Positions 58,086-64,000 of a DNA stretch of 64,000 nt are shown here, piece after piece. The notes beneath the pieces are model-generated. The model did no database searches and was not told the origin of the DNA. It worked only from the letters and a program-made list of their open reading frames with translations. Where the stretch lies: positions 186,001-250,000 of the forward strand of contig NZ_JACIEN010000004.1 in assembly GCF_014196925.1 (NCBI RefSeq), in the 5' to 3' direction. Within the stretch, counting starts at the first letter, position 1, and every line of letters begins with the position of its first letter. Made by a program: the position numbers and the translations under genes. This DNA comes from Chelatococcus caeni. Lineage in GTDB: Bacteria; Pseudomonadota; Alphaproteobacteria; Rhizobiales; Beijerinckiaceae.

Positions 58086-58997
58086 ATGAACCAGCACGCG
58101 CGCACACCTGTGCCGCCTGTCACGGAGGCTGACCTCAGGCTCCTGCGCATCTTCCGCGGTGTCGCGGAGGCAGGCGGGCTTTCGGCGGCTGAAGAAAAGC
58201 TCGGGATGGAGCGCTCGACCATCAGCCGCCATCTGCAGGCGCTTGAAACCCGGCTCGGGGCACGCCTTTGCTTCCGCGGGCCGGCGGGCTTCGAACTGAC
58301 GGATTTCGGCGAGCGTGCCCTGCGCGCAAGCATCGCCGCCTGCGACGCCCTGGAGGCGGTGCGTCATGAGCTCAATCTCGCCCGCGACATCCTGACGGGT
58401 GAATTATGCATCGGCATCGCCGACAACTGCCTGTCCAATCCGCAGTGCAGAATGGCCGAGGCACTGGAGCGCTTCCGCCGATGCGCACCGGACGTGACCG
58501 TCAATCTGTCGGTCGGCCTGCCCAACGACCTTGTGCGCGACGTCGTCGAGCGGCGCGCCCATCTCGCGATCAGCGGTCAGCCGACGGGCAACACAAAGCT
58601 CGCGTACCGGCCGCTTTTCTCAGAGGAGTTCCGCCTCTATGCGGCCGCGCCCGGGTGCGATCTTGCCGCCCTTCGCGAGGGCCGCTCCGTGCTCGTGACG
58701 CGCACCAACGACCGGCGCACACAAACCCTCGCCGAGCAGCTGGAGGTCGGACGGCGCGCCGTCGCCTTCGGCCTGGAAGCGGTGGCGACCATGATCGCAA
58801 GCGGCGGCTTCGTCGGCTTCCTGCCGACCCACTATGCCGGGATGCTCGCGCCTCGCTACCCTCTCGTGGAAGTCGGCAATGCCGAGGCGTTGCGCTATAC
58901 GACGCAGTTCTCCCTGATTTCCCTGGTTGAGCGGCCGTTGCCGCCGAGTGGACAGCTGTTCGTTCGCCTGTTCACCGACATCGGGAGAGAAACATGA
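58086..58997 (+). CDS. LysR-family transcriptional regulator
   Basis: 303 aa. N-terminal HTH DLRLLRIFRGVAEAGGLSAA, EEKLGMERSTISRHLQALET; effector domain from LTGELCIGIADNCL, with VNLSVGLPNDLVRDVVERRA and the late FVGFLPTHYAGMLAPRYPLV. ATG 58086 follows GAGGATGC; the frame is open from 58056. Divergent from the ureohydrolase operon and probably its activator, with the imported guanidino compound as likely inducer. Confidence 0.92.
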   Translation: MNQHARTPVPPVTEADLRLLRIFRGVAEAGGLSAAEEKLGMERSTISRHLQALETRLGARLCFRGPAGFELTDFGERALRASIAACDALEAVRHELNLARDILTGELCIGIADNCLSNPQCRMAEALERFRRCAPDVTVNLSVGLPNDLVRDVVERRAHLAISGQPTGNTKLAYRPLFSEEFRLYAAAPGCDLAALREGRSVLVTRTNDRRTQTLAEQLEVGRRAVAFGLEAVATMIASGGFVGFLPTHYAGMLAPRYPLVEVGNAEALRYTTQFSLISLVERPLPPSGQLFVRLFTDIGRET

Positions 58998-59427
58998 CGA
59001 GGGTTCCGCCCCCGACACCGCGGACGGTGCAATCAAAAACAGATGATCCTGCGAGGGATCACGCCCGGCACGGCTCATTCTGCTCCGGGACCAACCTCTC
59101 TGCAGGCTGAAGGCGAGCGCCGGAACGTCTCAAAGTCCTCCCGTGATGCCGCGTGTCGCAGCAGGAAAGACGTGGGCACAGCCTGCCCGGGCTCGCGTTG
59201 TCGCCGCCATCAGTCGCGCGGTCCCCCCGGGTCGGCTGCACCGAACGGCCGGTCGCGCAAGCCTCGCGGCGGCGCCTGTGTCTCTCCCACAGGTCCTCGG
59301 ATTTCGTTGGTCTCGCTTGGCGAGAACTCGCAATTACTCGCCCCTTCGGACAGTGGTCCCACCAGCGATCGTCACACGCTGAACATCATTCGGGGCGAAC
59401 GGGTCGGGCATCGGTGCCCCGTTTGGG
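58998..59427. other. Gap of 430 bases without a recognised gene
   Basis: Between the LysR stop and the DSD1-type gene's stop. Several short frames are open on both strands, but none has a ribosome site, family motif or the third-position bias of neighbours. I see no repeat or hairpin of note. Confidence 0.5.
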
Positions 59428-60486
59428 CTAGATGACTTTGCCGCGGGCGACTACGGGCCAGATCACATCCGCGGCGTCTGTAGAGACGATGTGCAGGCTG
59501 TCGACCATATTGGTTACCACACAGGCATGGTTCGGCACGATGCGCACCCTCTCGCCGACGGTCAGGTCGATCGGGCCTTCGCTGACGAGCCGCCCATGCT
59601 CCTCCGATAATTGATCGATGACGATGTCCGGTCGGCCGAGAACGTGGCCGTAGCCGGTCAACCCGAGAAGATCCGAAGTCAGCACCTTGCTGCCGGCATC
59701 AATGATGGCGCGTCCCGGCGCCGGGACGGAGACGACGGTGGCGAGCACCGTCAGCGCGCAGTCGTCCCAGCCGCAGACGCCACGGCTCACCAGCGAGCGG
59801 TCGTTGTAGACATAGGTGCCGGGCCGGTATTCGGTGACGATCGGCGCTTGATGCGCCGCCATCATGTCCGGCGTGCCGCCGGAGGAGATGACCGCGACCG
59901 GCAGGCCCGCCGCCTCGATCAGTCCCCGTGCCTCGCTCATGAAGGCCTGGACGGCCGCCGTGCCACCGACCGGCGGGTAAGTCATGAGGCCGTGGAAACT
60001 CAGGCCCGGCGAAGCGGCGATCCTTGACGCGAGCCGGGCGGCATCCTGCGGGGTCGCGACGCCGCACCGCCGGGCGCCGGTGTCGCACTCGACGAGCACC
60101 CTGAGCGGCACCCCGGCCCCGGCGAAGGTGCGTGACAGCCCCTCGACGACCACCGTGCTATCGGCGACCACCGAAAGTCGCACCCGCTCCGCCAAGGCGC
60201 GCAGCCGCGCCAGCTTTGCCTCGCCGAGGATGTTGTAGGTGATGAGGATATCGGTAATGGCCGGCTCGGCTGCCGCCATCGCCTCGGCCTCCGATACCTT
60301 CTGGCAGGTGATGCCGACCGCGCCCGCGGCGAGCTGCAGGGCGGCGACCGCCGGCAGCTTATGGGTCTTGATGTGCGGCCGCACCTTGAGCCCGTGCGCA
60401 TCCGCATAGTGCTGGAAGCGGTCGATATTGCACCGCGTCACGTCGAGGTCGACGACCACGGCGGGCGTTTCGATTGCTGCGTCCAT
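59428..60486 (-). CDS. DSD1-family PLP enzyme (D-threonine aldolase / D-serine dehydratase type)
   Basis: 352 aa, fold type III (alanine racemase N-terminal barrel plus DSD1 C-terminal domain). IETPAVVVDLDVTRCNIDRF, LKVRPHIKTHKLPAVAALQL with the PLP lysine in IKTHK, GITCQKVSEAEAMAAAEPAI, and GTYVYNDRSLVSRGVCGWDD; the C-terminal metal site is IVPNHACVVTNMVDSLHIVS (H and C of the DSD1 zinc/Mn pair). Acts on D-threonine or other D-3-hydroxy amino acids, cleaving or dehydrating them. AAGGAGAGGG before ATG 60486. Divergent from an amino acid ABC transporter and RidA, which fits import and handling of reactive imine products. Confidence 0.89.
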   Translation of the reverse strand: MDAAIETPAVVVDLDVTRCNIDRFQHYADAHGLKVRPHIKTHKLPAVAALQLAAGAVGITCQKVSEAEAMAAAEPAITDILITYNILGEAKLARLRALAERVRLSVVADSTVVVEGLSRTFAGAGVPLRVLVECDTGARRCGVATPQDAARLASRIAASPGLSFHGLMTYPPVGGTAAVQAFMSEARGLIEAAGLPVAVISSGGTPDMMAAHQAPIVTEYRPGTYVYNDRSLVSRGVCGWDDCALTVLATVVSVPAPGRAIIDAGSKVLTSDLLGLTGYGHVLGRPDIVIDQLSEEHGRLVSEGPIDLTVGERVRIVPNHACVVTNMVDSLHIVSTDAADVIWPVVARGKVI

Positions 60487-60570
60487 CCACTCCCTCTCCT
60501 TGCGTCCGGGCGGCGATCGCATCGCTTGACAAGCTATGCGGCAGGACGAAGAATGCGTCAATCCAGTATT

Positions 60571-60602
60571 GAAGACACATGTCTTCTATATTGGACAATA
60601 TA
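60571..60602. promoter_or_regulatory. Two inverted repeats in the DSD1/ABC divergent promoter
   Basis: GAAGACACATGTCTTC (60571-60586; 7-bp arms, 2-base centre) and TATATTGGACAATATA (60587-60602; 7-bp arms, 2-base centre) stand side by side, 16 bases before the binding-protein start. Their placement on the transporter promoter suggests a repressor; its gene is not in the window. Confidence 0.6.
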
Positions 60603-60617
60603 ACCAGGGGAACCACC

Positions 60618-61463
60618 ATGTTCAGCCAGTGCCGTTTCGCGGCCGTGCTCGCGGCCGCCGCCATTCTCTCGACCACCGCCGCAGAGGCCCAGCCGGCCAA
60701 GAGCAAGCTCGATGACGTGCTCTCCCGCGGCCGCCTCGTCCTCGGCACCGGCAGCACCAACGCGCCGTGGCACTTCAAGGGCGCTGACGGCAAGCTGCAG
60801 GGCTTCGACATCGACATGGGCCGCGTGATCGCCAAGGCCCTGTTCGGCGACCCGGAAAAGATCGAGTTCGTCACCCAGTCGTCGGACGCCCGCATCCCCA
60901 ACATCACCACGGGCAAGGTCGACATCACCTGCCAGTTCATGACGGTGACCGGCGAGCGTGCCCAGCAGGTCGCCTTCACCATTCCCTACTACCGCGAGGG
61001 CGTCGGCCTGATGCTGAAGGCGAACGGCAGCTATGCCGATTATGCTGCGCTCAAGGCCGCCGGCTCCTCGGTCACCATCTCGGTGCTGCAGAACGTCTAT
61101 GCCGAGTCCATGGTGCACGCGGCCCTGCCGCAGGCGAAGGTCGATCAGTACGAATCCGTCGACCTGATCTACCAGGCGCTCGAATCCGGCCGCGCCGACG
61201 CCGCGGCCACCGACCAGTCGTCGATCGCCTGGTTCATGACGCAGAACCCCGGCCGCTATAAGGATGCCGGCTATGGCTGGAATCCGCAGAGCTATTCCTG
61301 TGCCGTTGCCCGCGGTGACCAGGACTGGCTGAACTTCGTCAATACGGCCCTGCACGAGGCCATGACCGGCGTCGAGTTCGATTTCTACGCGGCCTCCTTC
61401 AAGAAATGGTTCGGCGTCGATCTCGCCCCGCCGCAGATCGGAATCCCCGTCGAGTTCAAGTAA
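60618..61463 (+). CDS. Amino acid ABC transporter substrate-binding protein
   Basis: 281 aa, periplasmic (SBP_bac_3). Signal peptide MFSQCRFAAVLAAAAILSTT ending AEA before QPAKSKLDD. LVLGTGSTNAPWHFKGADGK, LQGFDIDMGRVIAKALFGDP, VDITCQFMTVTGERAQQVAF, IPYYREGVGLML. AGGGG before ATG 60618. Heads the operon binding protein, two permeases, ATPase, RidA. Ligand probably a D- or hydroxy-amino acid by context. Confidence 0.92.
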   Translation: MFSQCRFAAVLAAAAILSTTAAEAQPAKSKLDDVLSRGRLVLGTGSTNAPWHFKGADGKLQGFDIDMGRVIAKALFGDPEKIEFVTQSSDARIPNITTGKVDITCQFMTVTGERAQQVAFTIPYYREGVGLMLKANGSYADYAALKAAGSSVTISVLQNVYAESMVHAALPQAKVDQYESVDLIYQALESGRADAAATDQSSIAWFMTQNPGRYKDAGYGWNPQSYSCAVARGDQDWLNFVNTALHEAMTGVEFDFYAASFKKWFGVDLAPPQIGIPVEFK

Positions 61464-61474
61464 GCGGCAGCGCC

Positions 61475-61496
61475 GAGGCGGCGCCCGCGCCGCCTC
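61475..61496 (+). terminator. Hairpin after ABC binding-protein gene
   Basis: GAGGCGGCG (61475-61483) pairs perfectly with CGCCGCCTC (61488-61496), tetraloop CCCG, 11 bases after the binding-protein stop. No U-tract; attenuation or mRNA protection is likely since the operon goes on. Confidence 0.6.
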
Positions 61497-61524
61497 CCGC
61501 GACCGGCGGAGAACCCTCCCCGTC

Positions 61525-62187
61525 ATGGGCTACACTCTCAATTTCGACGCCGTCTGGCGCAGCTTCGACCGGCTCCTCGCCGGCCTCGGGCTCAGCCTGA
61601 TGCTGGCGATCGTCGCCATCGCCATCGGCTGCGTTATAGGCCTCGTCGTCGCCTTCGCGCTGCGCTCGCCGTCGGGCCTCCTGCGCCGGCCGGCAGGGCT
61701 CTACGTGACCGTGATCCGCAACACGCCGATCCTGGTGCTGGTGCTCTTCACCTATTTCGCGCTGCCGCAGCTCGGCGTCAGGCTCGACAAGATCAATTCC
61801 TTCATCGCGACCTTGGCCATCTATTCCGGCGCCTATCTCGCCGAGGTCTTCCGCGCCGGGCTGATCGCCGTGCCGCCGGGCCTGCGCGAGGCAGGGCTCG
61901 CCATCGGTCTCACCGAGATGCAGATCCGCACCTCCATCACCCTGCCGGTGATGCTGCGCAATGTACTGCCGGCGTTGTCCAGCACCTTCATCTCGCTATT
62001 CAAGGATACGTCGCTCGCCGCGGCCATCGCCGTACCCGAGCTCACCTTCGAGGCACGCAAGATCAACGTCGAGACCTTCCGCGTGGTCGAGACGTGGATC
62101 GTGGCGAGCTGCCTTTATGTCGCCACCTGTACGGTGCTTGCCGCGCTCATGCGCCGCATCGAGCGCCGGCTCGCCATCCTGCGGTGA
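61525..62187 (+). CDS. Amino acid ABC transporter permease
   Basis: 220 aa. LSLMLAIVAIAIGCVIGLVV, YVTVIRNTPILVLVLFTYFA, EAA loop EAGLAIGLTEMQIRTSITLP and LFKDTSLAAAIAVPELT. HisQ/HisM class; four bases before the second permease. Confidence 0.93.
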   Translation: MGYTLNFDAVWRSFDRLLAGLGLSLMLAIVAIAIGCVIGLVVAFALRSPSGLLRRPAGLYVTVIRNTPILVLVLFTYFALPQLGVRLDKINSFIATLAIYSGAYLAEVFRAGLIAVPPGLREAGLAIGLTEMQIRTSITLPVMLRNVLPALSSTFISLFKDTSLAAAIAVPELTFEARKINVETFRVVETWIVASCLYVATCTVLAALMRRIERRLAILR

Positions 62188-62191
62188 GGCC

Positions 62192-62854
62192 ATGGAACTC
62201 GGCCCCTTCCTCAACGAGCTCTGGATCGTCCGCTACATCCTCCTCGAAGGGCTGTGGCGCACGGTATCCATCTCGCTCCTCGCCATCGTCGCCGGCTCGC
62301 TCCTCGGCGTCCTCGTCGGCCTTGCGCTGACCTATGGCGCGCTGCCGCTGCGTTGGCTGATGCGAGGCTACACCGATTTCATCCGCGGCACGCCGGTGCT
62401 CGTGCTGGTGCTGGCGAGCTACTACATGCTCAGCACCATCGGCCTGCAGCTCAACCCGTTCGAGGCGGGCGTGCTGGCGCTCGCCGTCTTCTGCAGCTCG
62501 CATGTCGGCGAGATGCTGCGCGGGGCGCTCCAGGCGATCCCCCGCGGCCAGACCGAGGCGGCCAAGGTGATCGGCCTCACCTTCCACCAGGCCTTCATTT
62601 ACGTGCTCGCGCCGCAGGCCATCCGCCACGTCCTGCCGACCTGGGTCAACACCGCCGCCGAGATGGTCAAGGCCTCGACCCTGCTCTCCATCATCGGCGT
62701 CGGCGAACTGCTGCTGACGACGCAGGAGATCATCTCCCGCACCTTCATGAGCCTGCCGTTCTATTTCTTCGCCGGCGCGCTCTATTTCGTCGTCAACTAC
62801 GGCATCGAGCGCTTCGGCAAATATGTCGAGCGCCGTACCACCATTCCCTCGTGA
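62192..62854 (+). CDS. Amino acid ABC transporter permease
   Basis: 220 aa. [43 protein letters not shown] loop [20 protein letters not shown], then [20 protein letters not shown]. Second channel subunit; a GTG 11 bases before the next ATG overlaps its stop. Confidence 0.93.
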   Translation: MELGPFLNELWIVRYILLEGLWRTVSISLLAIVAGSLLGVLVGLALTYGALPLRWLMRGYTDFIRGTPVLVLVLASYYMLSTIGLQLNPFEAGVLALAVFCSSHVGEMLRGALQAIPRGQTEAAKVIGLTFHQAFIYVLAPQAIRHVLPTWVNTAAEMVKASTLLSIIGVGELLLTTQEIISRTFMSLPFYFFAGALYFVVNYGIERFGKYVERRTTIPS

Positions 62855-62865
62855 AAGCCGCCGTC

Positions 62866-63633
62866 ATGACCAAGCTTCTCGAAATCCGCGACCTGCACAA
62901 GCGCTACGGCGCGACGGAGGTGCTCAAGGGCGTCGACTGCGACATGGCGAAGGGCGACGTCGTCTGTGTCATCGGCTCAAGCGGCTCGGGCAAGACGACC
63001 ATGCTGCGCTGCATCAACATGCTCGAGGAGTTCCAGGGTGGGACCATCCGCATCAACGACGAGGAGATCGGCTACGAGACGGTTGGCGGCATGCGCCGGC
63101 GCAAGAGGGAGCGGGAGATCGCCCGCCAGCGGCTGCTGACCGGCATGGCCTTCCAGCAGTTCAACCTCTTCCCGCACCTGACGGCGCTCGACAACGTCAC
63201 CCTCGGCCTCATCAAGGTGAAGAAGCTGTCGCGCGCGGAGGCACGCACGATCGCCGAGCGCTGGCTGGAGCGGGTCGGCCTCCTCGCGCGCAAGGATCAT
63301 TATCCCGGCCAGCTCTCGGGCGGGCAGCAGCAGCGTGTCGCCATCGCCCGCGCCATCGCCATGAACCCCCTGCTGATGCTCTTCGACGAGGTGACCTCGG
63401 CGCTCGACCCCGAGCTCGTCAACGAGGTCCTGCAGGTCATCAAGGATCTCGCCAGGGACGGCATGAGCATGCTCATCGTCACCCACGAGATGCGCTTCGC
63501 TTACGAGGTGGCGAACCGGGTCATCTTCATGAACCAGGGACGCATCGGGGAAGAGGGCGATCCGCGCGAGATGTTCGTCACGCCCAAGACCGAACGTCTG
63601 GCGGAGTTCCTCAAGACTTCGACCTTCCGCTGA
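62866..63633 (+). CDS. Amino acid ABC transporter ATP-binding protein
   Basis: 255 aa. Walker [22 protein letters not shown]-loop [17 protein letters not shown], signature [20 protein letters not shown], Walker [15 protein letters not shown], His switch [12 protein letters not shown] class. The Walker B region reads DEVTSALD where DEPTSALD is usual. ATG 62866 chosen; in-frame GTG 62851 overlaps the permease stop and is possible. Confidence 0.93.
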   Translation: MTKLLEIRDLHKRYGATEVLKGVDCDMAKGDVVCVIGSSGSGKTTMLRCINMLEEFQGGTIRINDEEIGYETVGGMRRRKREREIARQRLLTGMAFQQFNLFPHLTALDNVTLGLIKVKKLSRAEARTIAERWLERVGLLARKDHYPGQLSGGQQQRVAIARAIAMNPLLMLFDEVTSALDPELVNEVLQVIKDLARDGMSMLIVTHEMRFAYEVANRVIFMNQGRIGEEGDPREMFVTPKTERLAEFLKTSTFR

Positions 63634-63647
63634 ACAAGGAGACCGAC

Positions 63648-64000
63648 GTGTCCATCAAACGTTACGGCGCCGGCGAGACCGGCGCAGGCAAGCAGCCCCT
63701 GCCCTTCGCCCGCGCCGTGGAGGCGGACGGCTGGCTCTACGTCTCCGGTCAGGTCGCCATGGCGGGCGGCGAGATCGTCCCCGGCGGCATCGTCGCCGAG
63801 ACCCGCAAGGCGATCGAGAACCTCATCGCCATCCTCCATGAGGCCGGCTACGGCGTCGAGGACGTGGTGCGCATCGGCGTCTGGCTGGACGATCCGCGCG
63901 ATTTCTGGACCTTCAACGGGATCTACGCGGAATATTTCGGCGCCCATCCGCCGGCCCGCGCTTGCGTGCGCTCGAGCATGATGGTCGATTGCAAGGTCGA
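63648..64000 (+). CDS. RidA/YjgF-family enamine/imine deaminase, 3' end outside window
   Basis: At least 117 residues from GTG 63648 (AAGGAG upstream). PLPFARAVEADGWLYVSGQV, NLIAILHEAGYGVEDVVRIG and PPARACVRSSMMVDCKV are the Rid pattern, with the catalytic Arg in RACVRSS. Hydrolyses reactive enamines/imines released by PLP dehydratases. Only the last about 10-15 residues are cut off by the window. Placement after an amino acid importer and near the DSD1-type enzyme agrees with that role. Confidence 0.9.
   Translation, partial: MSIKRYGAGETGAGKQPLPFARAVEADGWLYVSGQVAMAGGEIVPGGIVAETRKAIENLIAILHEAGYGVEDVVRIGVWLDDPRDFWTFNGIYAEYFGAHPPARACVRSSMMVDCKV

Noticed and set aside
59043-59435. 130-codon plus-strand frame after LysR
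   Set aside because: No ribosome site, no codon bias like neighbours, no motif; it also runs into the antisense end of the DSD1-type gene.
1-64000. tRNA, rRNA, CRISPR arrays, insertion sequences, phage genes
   Set aside because: None seen: no cloverleaf-like or rRNA-conserved sequence, no spaced direct repeats, no transposase or integrase motifs. A covariance-model scan would be needed to exclude small RNAs.

Overview
The window is 64 kb of dense, GC-rich bacterial chromosome with strong G/C third-position bias and genes packed into translationally coupled operons (many ATGA/TGATG overlaps). The family content (TRAP, tripartite tricarboxylate and ABC uptake systems, GntR/FCD regulators), two promoters of the alphaproteobacterial EcfG (PhyR-sigmaEcfG) type GGAAC-N17-GTT, and an Irr-type iron control element point to a free-living alphaproteobacterium, most likely of the Hyphomicrobiales. 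No rRNA, tRNA, CRISPR array, prophage or insertion sequence was seen; it reads as a metabolically versatile chromosomal region.

Layout. 1-2.5 kb: partial acyl-CoA dehydrogenase, a cysteine-less YjdM/PhnA protein and a frameshifted LysE exporter. 2.5-9.4 kb: DctB/DctD-like two-component system followed by a TAXI-type TRAP transporter (binding protein plus fused permease). 9.4-11.7 kb: glutathione transferase and PLP-dependent dehydratase-like enzyme divergent from an Lrp/AsnC regulator. 11.8-13.3 kb: class III adenylate cyclase and a small ORF. 13.4-16.0 kb: a general-stress island (three small hydrophilic proteins, a membrane-tailed SDR, a DUF892 ferritin-like protein) bracketed by two EcfG promoters. 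16.2-17.5 kb: CmlA/FloR-like exporter. 17.5-28.1 kb: a carboxylic/sugar-acid catabolic region: PdxA2-like dehydrogenase, DUF1537 four-carbon acid sugar kinase, GntR regulator, then tctB-tctC-tctA, a DapA-family lyase, a D-2-hydroxyacid dehydrogenase and an Ldh/ComC dehydrogenase, with a divergent iron-dependent alcohol dehydrogenase. 28.1-30.2 kb: homogentisate operon hmgA-[46-codon ORF]-maiA, in which fumarylacetoacetase is absent and only a coupled remnant-like ORF stands in its place. 30.4-44.4 kb: GST and GntR divergent from SDR-TRAP-SDR-SDR-KstD-like flavoprotein, then an FAD-linked oxidase with a second TRAP transporter and its GntR regulator. 44.5-50.3 kb: Na+/H+ antiporter with a cyclic-nucleotide domain, FhuF, WGR protein, ATP-grasp protein, heme oxygenase under a probable Irr site. 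50.4-51.7 kb: DUF1579 and DUF899 proteins. 52.1-59.0 kb: LysR regulator with two ureohydrolases, a polar amino acid ABC transporter and a DUF1989 protein. 59.4-64 kb: DSD1-type PLP enzyme divergent from an amino acid ABC transporter and a RidA protein (cut by the window end).

Common themes: nearly every catabolic block has its own importer and regulator, and divergent intergenic regions carry short near-perfect palindromes spaced by about whole helical turns. All six solute-binding-protein genes are followed directly by a GC-rich hairpin without a clear U-tract, which probably sets higher expression of binding protein than permease. Functions are assigned from motifs read in the translations; substrates of the transporters and of the catabolic blocks are inference.
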